The notes below the pieces were generated by a model that was given only the letters and a program-made list of their open reading frames with translations, was not told the origin of the DNA and searched no databases. This document shows, in pieces, positions 18,207-26,416 of a stretch of 64,000 nt of DNA. The translations under genes were made by a program, and so were the position numbers. Position 1 is the stretch's first letter. Each line of letters begins with the position of its first letter. Source of the DNA: an uncultured Aliiroseovarius sp. (GTDB lineage Bacteria > Pseudomonadota > Alphaproteobacteria > Rhodobacterales > Rhodobacteraceae); the NCBI RefSeq assembly GCF_947492455.1, contig NZ_CANLNB010000003.1, positions 372,001 through 436,000 of the forward strand. The letters are read 5' to 3'.

Positions 18207-21125
18207 TTACCTCATCGACCTTTGACGCACCCATTCCCTTGCCATGGCCGCGTGACGGACCCGCTTGCTGTCCAGCGGGTTGGTCATCGCCCATGAGCAC
18301 CATACCCGGAATGCACCGGGAAGGCGTTCACCAGTTTGCAACTGAAGCGGTGCCGCGTCAAACGAAGTTGTTGGAAAACCGTTAGGATCCGGGTCCTTAA
18401 CCTCGATCTGGGCCGACACTGGCGCAACGTAAGCGCGGTCCAGTTGCAGGTCGAACGCGTTGTAGAACAGACGGCCCGACGCATTGCGGGTGACAAAGGT
18501 CATGTTCAGCAGATTCGAGATCGCCCCCTGTGCCGGGTGGCCGGGTAGGGGGTCCGGGTCCATGTGTTGTTGGAACGTGGCCTGCATTTTCATCCCGCGC
18601 GGGCCGGTGGCCGTAAAACGCGTGTTCTCAAGCTTGATGTCGGACCAGACCTTCGGCATCGCGTAGAATACCTTGCCTGCCATGATCGCCGACTTGCTGT
18701 TCACATAAAGCCTGCGTGGATAGAGAAGCGGCGCCTGCCGTGCCTCGGCGGTGCGGGTATAAGGGATGGCGAAGGTGGCCTCTCCATAGGGGGACATCGC
18801 CATGAAATCCGGAATGAACGACCCGCGCACGTTGTGATAGCTGCAGAACGACATGCCGACCGGGTGGTATCCGGGACGGGTCAGGGGGCTTGGCCCCAGC
18901 TCGATCCCCGGTGGCAGCATGGCCTGCACTTCTGCGCGCGGGACTTCGTAGAAGACGAACACGCCCGTCATTTCGCCGCGTGCAAAGAACGGGGTCAGCG
19001 GCCATTTCGTGCCCGAGACCGAGTTCGTCTGGAACATCGCCTTTTCCGACACGGTTTCTTCGCGGGCGATATCCTCGGCCCCGACATTCAACAGTTTCAC
19101 GCCGGTAACGGCAGAGGCACAGGCGATGCCGGACATGGTCGCGCCTTCCACGCAGCCAGCGTTCAACCCGCAGCGCGTCCAGTCACCCGCCAGATAGAGG
19201 TTGGCAAAGCCGCTCTGCGAGGGCGCCAGCCGGTGATAGACGCTGTTTGTGACTGACAGCACATAGCGTTCAGACCCGAACATGTTCACGCGGGAATAAA
19301 TCGCGGCGTCTTCGCTTTCGTGCAGAAGGCTGCGGTCAAACGTGCCGTCCTTTTCCGCCCCCGGCCAGAACTTCACCAGATCCTTGTCCATCCACCGCCC
19401 GAAGCTGTCGCGGAAGTCGTGGATGTCTTCGCCATCTGGTGCGGGTGAGCAAAAATAGGCGATGGATTTGGGATTGTCCGCGCCCCACTCCTCATGCGGG
19501 ATCAGGTGGGACATGTCTGCCCATGTGTCCAGCGGCTCGGCAAAGCCGGTGATGACCGTCCGCATCGGGGAGGGGGGCAGGGATTTTTGCGAGTTATGCG
19601 CTTTCACGCGCTTTTCCCACCCTAGCTGTTTTGGCGTTTTGTTCAGCCACAGTTGCATTGCGTGGGTCGGGACCGTCTTGACCCGGTCCAGCATGTTGCG
19701 CCAACGCTCGGAGGCGATGGACAGCTCTTGTGACATATAGGGCAGCGACCCGATCGAGGCGCCAAGGATGACAAGGTCGAAATCCTCGCCCCGTTTCAGC
19801 GTAAACGGCTCGCCCTTCGGCGGCGTGCGCTCGCTTTCAAAGTTGATGCCGCTGGCTTTCAGGGCCGCTCCGTCCACCAGCTGATCCCACAAGGGTTCCG
19901 AGGGCCAGCAGGGCAGACCATCCACGTCGACCAGCGGTTCGTAGCTGCCGGATTTCACCTTGGCCTGCCGCACCATGCTGATGCGCTCAATATGGGTGCG
20001 GTCTTCGTCCAGATGCAGATTGCGAGCGGCGTTGAAGAACTCGAACTTCACGCCCAGCTCTTTCAAGACCAGATAGTAAGGGCCGAAGATCGTATCACCC
20101 ATCCCGGCCTGCATCTTGTGAAAGATCGCACCGGAATAAGTGAAGATCAGCCGTGTCATGGCCCGCAAGGCCGTGCCCGCGCCAGCATCACCCTGACGTT
20201 CGGTGTTGCCCATCGGGAAGCCAAACACGAAGTCATAGCAGCCTCGGATCGACACCCATTTCAAAGCTTGATCGCTGACCCCGTTCATGCGCAGCCAGTC
20301 CGAGAACTCCCACTGGTCCAGCACGTCATAGCCATTGGTGAACGTGTCCGAGCTGACCACCCCGTGCATATAGCCCAACCCGATATCCAGAAGGTTCAGG
20401 CCCCGGCGCACACTGTCGCGGGCCATGTTTTCAGGCGTCTGCTGGCTGTGCACCTCGGCCTGCACATCTTCGATGATCTCAAGCAACAGGTCCGCGTTGT
20501 GCGGCCCCACAGGAAGGCCGGCCCCCGGCAGGGCCTTCAGATGCGACAGGATGCTTTCATGTCCGTCCAACAGGCCATCCGGAACCTCGATCCCCAAGGG
20601 CCCATCCGCGCCGCCTTCCAGCTCGCCCCGGCGCAGGAACTCGATCATGATCTGCAAAATCCGCATCATCATCTCGAAAGGCGAGGGGACCTCGGTCTCG
20701 TTCCCCGGCACCTCGTCATATTCAGGTAGATCAATTACCCAAGGGCGCCACGGGTTTTCGTTCGGGTCGTCGGTGGGGACGTGTTCGGCCAGGAACAAAT
20801 GCGACAGCGGCTTGAACGCCTTGTCCATCGTGCCAAGAGGGTCACTTTTCTTGCGCAGTCCCAGCTCGACCATCTGTTCATAACAGCGGCGCATGTTGCG
20901 AAAAGCGTTCTGATAAAACCCGGCCCAGACATGCAGCCCGTGTTCCTCGATCCGCTGCCCAAACTCAGCGTTGCGCCCGCTGGCGCCTTTTCCGCCCGTG
21001 CGCCATCCAAGCTGATAGACGGTAATGTCGTATTTCTTGTCCCAATCCGGCGTTTGCGTAATGGCGTAAATGGCCGTCATGGCCCCGACACCGCCACCAA
21101 TCACGGCGATCTTTTGCTTCTCCAT
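18207..21125 (-). CDS. FAD-dependent oxidoreductase fused to acetoacetate-decarboxylase-like domain
   Basis: The 972-residue protein has two parts. Residues 1-690 form an amine-oxidase/phytoene-desaturase-like FAD oxidoreductase with the dinucleotide motif IAVIGGGVGAM, then GWRTGGKGASGR, and the C-terminal FAD stretch NLYLAGDWTRCGLNAGCVEGA. Residues about 705-960 resemble acetoacetate decarboxylase; AMPKVW contains Lys825 at the position of the Schiff-base Lys, with Val in place of the second Lys. There is no signal peptide. It is the first gene of a two-gene operon with the cyclase. The fusion implies linked oxidation and decarboxylation, or use of the ADC fold as a binding domain; the substrate is unknown. 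Confidence 0.8.
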   Translation of the reverse strand: MEKQKIAVIGGGVGAMTAIYAITQTPDWDKKYDITVYQLGWRTGGKGASGRNAEFGQRIEEHGLHVWAGFYQNAFRNMRRCYEQMVELGLRKKSDPLGTMDKAFKPLSHLFLAEHVPTDDPNENPWRPWVIDLPEYDEVPGNETEVPSPFEMMMRILQIMIEFLRRGELEGGADGPLGIEVPDGLLDGHESILSHLKALPGAGLPVGPHNADLLLEIIEDVQAEVHSQQTPENMARDSVRRGLNLLDIGLGYMHGVVSSDTFTNGYDVLDQWEFSDWLRMNGVSDQALKWVSIRGCYDFVFGFPMGNTERQGDAGAGTALRAMTRLIFTYSGAIFHKMQAGMGDTIFGPYYLVLKELGVKFEFFNAARNLHLDEDRTHIERISMVRQAKVKSGSYEPLVDVDGLPCWPSEPLWDQLVDGAALKASGINFESERTPPKGEPFTLKRGEDFDLVILGASIGSLPYMSQELSIASERWRNMLDRVKTVPTHAMQLWLNKTPKQLGWEKRVKAHNSQKSLPPSPMRTVITGFAEPLDTWADMSHLIPHEEWGADNPKSIAYFCSPAPDGEDIHDFRDSFGRWMDKDLVKFWPGAEKDGTFDRSLLHESEDAAIYSRVNMFGSERYVLSVTNSVYHRLAPSQSGFANLYLAGDWTRCGLNAGCVEGATMSGIACASAVTGVKLLNVGAEDIAREETVSEKAMFQTNSVSGTKWPLTPFFARGEMTGVFVFYEVPRAEVQAMLPPGIELGPSPLTRPGYHPVGMSFCSYHNVRGSFIPDFMAMSPYGEATFAIPYTRTAEARQAPLLYPRRLYVNSKSAIMAGKVFYAMPKVWSDIKLENTRFTATGPRGMKMQATFQQHMDPDPLPGHPAQGAISNLLNMTFVTRNASGRLFYNAFDLQLDRAYVAPVSAQIEVKDPDPNGFPTTSFDAAPLQLQTGERLPGAFRVWCSWAMTNPLDSKRVRHAAMAREWVRQRSMR

Positions 21126-21509
21126 ATTGCGTCCCCAATAATTCGATGCTGCATAAAGCGATCATTTCAAACTGTTGATTTTGGTTAACTGGTATTAACC
21201 TTTGCTGATAAGGGCTCATCCACCAACATTTTCGTGTCCAAATGCAGGCGAAAAGCGAATATTTTTAAGGGTTTAGCAACTTAAAATTGAAACATGCGTC
21301 ATGCCGCACGTGGCGCATGTGAAATGTCGGTGGAAGCGTGTTCTCAGAGCGCGGCTGCATACAGAGATGTTTGTCAGCGGGTTTTGGGAAAGAGGATTGG
21401 CTGGCCGCTGATAGGATCGAGCTGACTTGCCCTTCACGCGCAAAGCAGCGGACCGAAGGACCAAAATCCAATCATGGACTAACAATCTAATGGGGCCAAT
21501 CAGGTTGGG
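21126..21509. other. Intergenic region upstream of the oxidoreductase-cyclase operon
   Basis: These 384 bases have no convincing gene. The operon start is at 21125, and the stop of the GT4 gene, also on the minus strand, is at 21510. The region contains an exact GGTTAA-N6-TTAACC repeat at 21183-21200, an FNR-like TTGAT-N4-GTTAA overlapping it, and a looser ATGCG...CGCAT repeat near 21296-21320. It should hold the operon promoter and the end of the EPS transcript. Confidence 0.5.
21183..21200. promoter_or_regulatory. Inverted repeat, possible operator
   Basis: GGTTAA-CTGGTA-TTAACC is a perfect 6-6-6 inverted repeat, 58 bases upstream of the oxidoreductase start codon, a position suited to a repressor or activator site. 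Confidence 0.4.
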
Positions 21510-22580
21510 TTAATCGCGGACGGCCTGCGCAATGACTTGGTCCCAACGCGCCAAGATCTGCTTGGGCGCCAAGCGGTCACGGTTGATCGCCGCTTGTCCA
21601 GCCATATGCGCGCGCAGCGTGCTGTCTTGCATCAAGCGTATCACCGCATCAGCCAAAATGGGCACGTCGTCCACAGGGACCAGCAGCCCGTTTTCTCCGA
21701 CGACGATCATCTCGCGCGGGCCGAAATCGCAATTCGTGGACACGACCGGAAGTCCGGCGACGGTCGCCTCGGCTAAGACATTGGGAAAGCCTTCGAAGCG
21801 CGATGGCATGATTAGAAGATCGGCCTGAGACAGCCAAGCTCCGGGGGTAGGACTGGCGCCGGGAAGGGCGACGTGATCCTCTAAGCCCAATTCAGCGCGC
21901 AGGGCTTCCAAAGCGCCGCGCTGAGACCCTTCGCCATGGATCGTCAGCATTGCCTTGGGCTGTGCTTCCACGATCTCAACCATCGCGCGCAACAGAACAT
22001 CAAAGCCCTTCTGCGTATCAAGCCGCCCAACAGCAACCAGACGATTGCCATGTGGGTCGGGCCGCGCCGGATGGTCTGGATTGGGGGCGCAGGGATTTGG
22101 GATTACGTTGGAGCGGACCTGTGCCGATTTGGGCAAGTCAGCCTGCGCCCGTTCGGTCTGCATAACGGCGCAGGCCGCGCGGCGCACCAACAGGTTCTGC
22201 GCGTGTCGCCAGATGGGATGGGCATTCTGGGCGCGCGGGTTGTTGCGTTCCGATATCACGACGGGTGTCGCAGTGCCGATCGCCGCAATAAGGCTTAGGA
22301 CATTGATCTTGGTTAGAAAGGACAGAACCACGTCGGGGCGGGTGGTTTTGATAGTGCGCCGGATCATACGGAACCGTGCCAAGGGATTGCTTCCCTTGGC
22401 CCCGTCTGGCAGCAGCAAGCGAACGGTTTCGGGATAGGGGAAATAGGACCCGTCATCGGGCATATCGAATCCCATGACCGTCACTTCATCCCCCATTTGG
22501 GCGCGATGTGCGGCGATCATGGCGACGACTTTCTCGGCACCGCCCGCGCCAAATCCACCTTGTACAACCAGGATCTTCAC
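21510..22580 (-). CDS. Glycosyltransferase family 4 protein
   Basis: The 356-residue protein is a GT-B fold glycosyltransferase. The N-terminal glycine loop (VVQGGFGAGGAEKVV) binds acceptor and donor; the C-terminal nucleotide-sugar part has AVGRLDTQKGFDVLL and the E-x7-E motif in PSRFEGFPNVLAEA. It adds a sugar to a lipid-linked polysaccharide unit on the cytoplasmic side; donor and acceptor are not predictable. The GTG at 22580 overlaps the SDR gene stop as GTGA. It is the last gene of the minus-strand EPS run. Confidence 0.9.
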   Translation of the reverse strand: MKILVVQGGFGAGGAEKVVAMIAAHRAQMGDEVTVMGFDMPDDGSYFPYPETVRLLLPDGAKGSNPLARFRMIRRTIKTTRPDVVLSFLTKINVLSLIAAIGTATPVVISERNNPRAQNAHPIWRHAQNLLVRRAACAVMQTERAQADLPKSAQVRSNVIPNPCAPNPDHPARPDPHGNRLVAVGRLDTQKGFDVLLRAMVEIVEAQPKAMLTIHGEGSQRGALEALRAELGLEDHVALPGASPTPGAWLSQADLLIMPSRFEGFPNVLAEATVAGLPVVSTNCDFGPREMIVVGENGLLVPVDDVPILADAVIRLMQDSTLRAHMAGQAAINRDRLAPKQILARWDQVIAQAVRD

Positions 22581-23545
22581 GCGCTTTTCCGCCCAAATGG
22601 CGCCAGTGGATCCAGCTCTTCCATTGCGTCGATCACCCGCGACAGTCCCACGCGCAGATCTAGGCTGGGGCGCCAGCCGATCAGGTCGTGTACCCGGTCC
22701 GAGGTCAAGCAGAGTTCATGACCCGTCTCGGGGTGTTGTGGATGCAGGGTGACAAGGTCCGCTGACGCGCCGGTCAACTCCAGCACCAGTTCGGCCACCT
22801 CGCGCATGCTGTGGGCGGTTGCGGATCCCAAGTTCATGAGGTCGGGAAGCGGGCCATCAACCCGGCCAAGGCTGATCAGGGCCGTGACGATATCAGACAC
22901 ATGCACCAGATCGCGGCGATCCTCGGGCCGTTTGATGTCGAACGGCTCGCCCGCCAGACAGGATTCGATCAGGGACGGGACAATGAAGTCGCCGGCCTGA
23001 TCCGGCCCATAGGTCAGGGCCAAACGCGCGGTTGTGGCTTGGAACGGAAGGTGCGGACGCGCAGCGTTCAGGTAATGGGTGCCCGCCAGCATGGATGCTG
23101 CATAAGCGTTGGTTGGCAGTGTTTGTGTGTTCTCATCTTGCGGTGCCGAGGCGCGTCCATATTCCGCGATGCTGCCTGCGCGGATGAAGGTCTTTGGCGG
23201 GATTTGTAGCGCGTCAGCAGCCCGGATCATGGTCAAAAGCGGCGCGACATTTGCTTCGTGCGCGGTTGTCAAATCACGAAGCGGGTCCGAGGACAGGAAC
23301 CGGGTCTGCGCGCTGAGGTGATAGATCACGTCCGGTGCGATCTGCGCCATCTGCCGCGTGACGCCATCCAGATCCAGCGGGTTGATCCAATAGATCCCGA
23401 TCCGCGCGGCGATGTCTTGCAAGCGTGCAGTGGATGAGCCCGGGCGTGAGAGCACGGCGACCTCGTCGCCGGCCTCGACCAAGGCGCGTACCAAATGCGA
23501 GCCGATAAAGCCCGTGCCGCCAGATATGAGGACGCGACGGCTCAT
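22577..23545 (-). CDS. SDR-type NAD-dependent sugar epimerase/dehydratase, catalytic Lys replaced
   Basis: The 322-residue protein is an extended short-chain dehydrogenase: Rossmann motif SGGTGFIGSH at the N-terminus, then IYHLSAQ, RAGSIAEYG and a sugar-binding C-terminal half. The catalytic Tyr148 is present but the usual Lys of Y-x3-K is Met152 (Y-A-A-S-M; the codon is ATG). Family enzymes convert NDP-sugars to 4-keto, epimerised or reduced forms; without the Lys it may be impaired. ATG 23545 is chosen for the SDR N-terminus and because it overlaps the preceding small gene's stop as ATGA. Confidence 0.82.
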   Translation of the reverse strand: MSRRVLISGGTGFIGSHLVRALVEAGDEVAVLSRPGSSTARLQDIAARIGIYWINPLDLDGVTRQMAQIAPDVIYHLSAQTRFLSSDPLRDLTTAHEANVAPLLTMIRAADALQIPPKTFIRAGSIAEYGRASAPQDENTQTLPTNAYAASMLAGTHYLNAARPHLPFQATTARLALTYGPDQAGDFIVPSLIESCLAGEPFDIKRPEDRRDLVHVSDIVTALISLGRVDGPLPDLMNLGSATAHSMREVAELVLELTGASADLVTLHPQHPETGHELCLTSDRVHDLIGWRPSLDLRVGLSRVIDAMEELDPLAPFGRKSA

Positions 23546-23745
23546 GCGCTCAGACCCTTCTGATGCGTCTCGTCGCGGCTGCGCCATTCGCGAGCCACCG
23601 TGGCGGGCAGATTAGCGCCCAAACACATTGGCTGATGGCTAGCCCGATCGGCAGACGAACAGTAAGATTGAAGAACGGGAAGTCGGACCCTTTCGAACAT
23701 GCCGCCATAGTGTGAAGGAACAGTGTCGAACATCATTTCCCTCAC
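23542..23745 (-). CDS. Small unknown protein between cytidylyltransferase and SDR genes
   Basis: The frame encodes up to 67 residues (63-67 depending on the start used at 23733, 23736 or 23745). It opens as GTGA overlapping the cytidylyltransferase stop, has GAGGGA before the ATGATG pair, and closes as ATGA overlapping the SDR start. This coupling on both sides argues that it is translated. The sequence (MFDTVPSHYGGMFERVRL early, REWRSRDETHQKGLSA late) shows no motif I can name. It could be the joined ends of a larger sugar-modifying enzyme after an internal deletion, or a genuine small protein. Confidence 0.5.
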   Translation of the reverse strand: MREMMFDTVPSHYGGMFERVRLPVLQSYCSSADRASHQPMCLGANLPATVAREWRSRDETHQKGLSA

Positions 23746-24548
23746 ATCGCAAGGGCGGTGATGTCTGACGGACGTTCCTCGTTAAACCGTAACCATGGCG
23801 GAGTTTCCTCTTCGCATAGATCATCCAGCATGTTGCGATCCCGAATTGTGTCCATGGGATGCCAGAAGCCTTCATGTTTGAAAGCCATAAGCTCGCAATC
23901 CTGTGCCATTTGACGCAAAGGGGATTGCTCGAGTGGCTCCATGTCATCGACAAAGTAATCCATGACTTCAGGCTCAAAAATAAAGAATCCGCCATTAATC
24001 CAAGTGTCGCTTTGGCTAACTTTTTCGGTGAAGGCTTCTACGCGCTCTCCATCCAGTTCGATCCCACCGAACCGCGCAGGAGGCTGCACGGCGGTGATGG
24101 TTGCCAGCTTACCGTGCGATTTGTGAAACTCGATCAGCGCGTTGATGTCGATGTTTCCCAGCCCGTCCGAGTAGGTGACCATGAAGGGGCCGGGTCTTAG
24201 CCATTCTTTCAGACGCCGAATGCGCCCACTGCTCATGGTACGGGGGCCTGTGTCCACGACGGAAACATTCCACCCGCCGGGCGAGGCAGGCACGAAGTCC
24301 ATTTTACCGCTGTCCAGGGATACGGTGATGTTGTTGGCGACCAGATGGTAGTTCGCAAAATATTGCTTGATACATAGGGACTTGTATCCTGCCGCGACGA
24401 TGAAATCATTGTGCCCAAAATGACTGTAGATATCCATGACGCGGGTGATGATCGGACGGCCTCCGACCTCGACCATTGGTTTTGGGATAGTGACGGTTTC
24501 CTCAGCCAGACTCGAGCCCAAGCCACCGGCTAGCAAGATTGTCTGCAT
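23742..24548 (-). CDS. Glucose-1-phosphate cytidylyltransferase-like protein, altered signature
   Basis: The 268-residue protein follows the RfbF family along most of its length: PKPMVEVGGRPIITRVMDIYSHFG, VVDTGPRTMSSGRIRRL, WINGGFFIFEPEVMDYF and FKHEGFWHPMDT. RfbF makes CDP-glucose from CTP and glucose-1-phosphate for CDP-hexose pathways. The nucleotide loop usually written G-G-L-G-T-R-L is G-G-L-G-S12-S13-L here, losing the Arg. The C-terminus carries about 15 extra residues. ATG 24548 has AAGGGGGGA eight bases upstream. No CDP-glucose 4,6-dehydratase follows, only the small gene and the altered SDR, so activity is doubtful. Confidence 0.8.
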   Translation of the reverse strand: MQTILLAGGLGSSLAEETVTIPKPMVEVGGRPIITRVMDIYSHFGHNDFIVAAGYKSLCIKQYFANYHLVANNITVSLDSGKMDFVPASPGGWNVSVVDTGPRTMSSGRIRRLKEWLRPGPFMVTYSDGLGNIDINALIEFHKSHGKLATITAVQPPARFGGIELDGERVEAFTEKVSQSDTWINGGFFIFEPEVMDYFVDDMEPLEQSPLRQMAQDCELMAFKHEGFWHPMDTIRDRNMLDDLCEEETPPWLRFNEERPSDITALAM

Positions 24549-24663
24549 AGTTCGGTCCCCCCTTTGAAAGAAGTTTGAACGCAAATGAAATTCGCCCCGA
24601 TCAGTGCCACCCTAGGGACGTGGTGTTGAAAAGTAATTGGTTGAAAAGGTTGATGGATGGGGA

Positions 24664-26313
24664 TCATTCAAAACGTCCCCCGGGTTGAAGAAAAACGCGA
24701 CCCTCGCCGTAGCGATTGCTCAGGCCGTGTACGGAAACCTCGCGATAGCCATGCGCCTTTGCGTAATTCAAAAGCGGTGCTTCCAGTGTGCGTTCATAGC
24801 CCAAAAGGAAGGCGGCGGGCGGTTCCCGGTCAAATACGGATGAGATCTGGTCCGGTCCGGCCATCACATAGTGTTTGGCGAGATCCGGGTCGGTATGTTC
24901 CGCGATGCGATAGGCAAATAGCCCCGTGGCCAGTTCGGGATAGACGTCCAGCCCAGCCTCAAGCGGATAGATCGGCAGGAAGGTTGCGACTTTGCCGTTG
25001 ACGATGCCGTGGTCGGTCATGGTTGTGGCAAGGGCGCGTCCACCGGCAAGCGTACGCTGCGGTGTCGAGGTGCTGGCCCCCAAAGTGGTGCGCAGATCCG
25101 ATGCCAGCCACGGCAGGGCGGTTAGCACACAGAGAAGCGATGCAGCCGCCAGAATCGGGCGGGTATAGTCATGCTTGGACCATGGCACGCGGGCAAATAT
25201 CAACGCGGCTATAATGGGCAGAACCACAATCGGCGTGGTGTAGTCTTGCGGGAAACCGGGCGTCGGCAGAAAGCTCATCGCGGCGGTGGTCATAAGCGTG
25301 CCAAGCGTGACCAGAACCGGGCCTATTGTATGTTGGTCCGCATTGCGCTGCGCTGCCGGTCCGGTAAACGCCATCCAGCCAAAGCACAGAATGACGAAGC
25401 CAATAATCAGCGGCACGCCTTCCAGCCAGATCCCATAGGCAAGTTGTGCTTTTGCGCCCAGTTCCACCGCCAAGCCGGGTTCGGTCAGGCGGTTGACCTC
25501 CCAATTGGAGGCATGGGGGCCGGTGTGGAATTGGATGATATGAGCCAGGAATTGTTGCGGATCGGACAAGAGCAGGGTGAACAGGGGCAGGGCGCCGACC
25601 AGTCCCCCGATCAAGATCGGAAGGGCTACATGGCGGACACGCAGTTTGAAGGGAAGGGCTGCGGGCAACAGGAACGCAGCGATCGCGACGGGCGGGATGA
25701 ACGCAACCGCGCTGACCTTTATGCCCGCCGCGATGGATAGGCACAGGCCCGAGGCAAACAGACGCGCGGTGCGCAGCCGACGCGCGTTCAGCTCGATCAG
25801 GAAGAAGCCAAGCCCGGCAAGGGCGAAAGGCAGTGGCAACAAAATGTTCGAGGCCGCCATGCCGGGTTCGTTCATCAACGGATGACAGGTCAACACAGCG
25901 ACGGCTGAAAACAGCGACAGCCGCGTCGATCCGGACAGTCGCAGGGTCAGCCAGCTGGTCACGCCCGCCAACATCAGCCATGCGGCAAAGATGCCCATCC
26001 GGGCCGAGAACAGAAGCCCTCCGGCCCCGAAGATCAGGTCGAAGCCGCGGAAATACCACGCGGAATAGGGGACGTGGTTATAGAAGATGTCTTGGTAGAG
26101 CGTCAGGTCATCCATCAGGGGGGCAGGGGTGGCGAACATCATCTCGTCATGGCGCAATCCATAGCCCATCAGTCGGCCATAGACCGCCGCCAGAAGCATG
26201 GCCAATCCGAAAACCAGTGCAATCTGTCCCAAGCGGCGGGCGACAGGATCGTCCAGAGAATCTACATTTGCAGAGCCTGATATATCTAACTTAAACAGCT
26301 CGGTGACACTCAT
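24664..26313 (-). CDS. Polytopic membrane protein, GT39/ArnT-like glycosyltransferase candidate
   Basis: The 549-residue protein has about 11-12 predicted membrane helices. The first periplasmic loop has RHDEMMFATPAPLMDD followed by Tyr-rich YNHVPYSAWYF, which resembles the acidic DE loop of lipid-dependent GT-C enzymes of the GT39/PMT group. The C-terminal 130 residues are a soluble periplasmic part. Such enzymes transfer a sugar from a polyprenyl carrier outside the membrane. ATG 26313 is chosen because GGAGAG lies eight bases upstream. The family assignment rests on topology and the loop motif only. Confidence 0.65.
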   Translation of the reverse strand: MSVTELFKLDISGSANVDSLDDPVARRLGQIALVFGLAMLLAAVYGRLMGYGLRHDEMMFATPAPLMDDLTLYQDIFYNHVPYSAWYFRGFDLIFGAGGLLFSARMGIFAAWLMLAGVTSWLTLRLSGSTRLSLFSAVAVLTCHPLMNEPGMAASNILLPLPFALAGLGFFLIELNARRLRTARLFASGLCLSIAAGIKVSAVAFIPPVAIAAFLLPAALPFKLRVRHVALPILIGGLVGALPLFTLLLSDPQQFLAHIIQFHTGPHASNWEVNRLTEPGLAVELGAKAQLAYGIWLEGVPLIIGFVILCFGWMAFTGPAAQRNADQHTIGPVLVTLGTLMTTAAMSFLPTPGFPQDYTTPIVVLPIIAALIFARVPWSKHDYTRPILAAASLLCVLTALPWLASDLRTTLGASTSTPQRTLAGGRALATTMTDHGIVNGKVATFLPIYPLEAGLDVYPELATGLFAYRIAEHTDPDLAKHYVMAGPDQISSVFDREPPAAFLLGYERTLEAPLLNYAKAHGYREVSVHGLSNRYGEGRVFLQPGGRFE

Positions 26314-26416
26314 GAGGGACACTCTCCACCGTTGCCAGCGCTTCCCACAAGATACCCGGTGACAAGGCTGCCGGATCGGCTGCGCCTTGCAAGAAAGGAA
26401 GTAGCGACCGCCCAGA

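Noticed and set aside
18205-18303. A 33-residue N-terminal extension of the cyclase
   Set aside because: It lies entirely within the end of the oxidoreductase gene and lacks an RBS; the start at 18204 has one and leads directly into the zinc ribbon.
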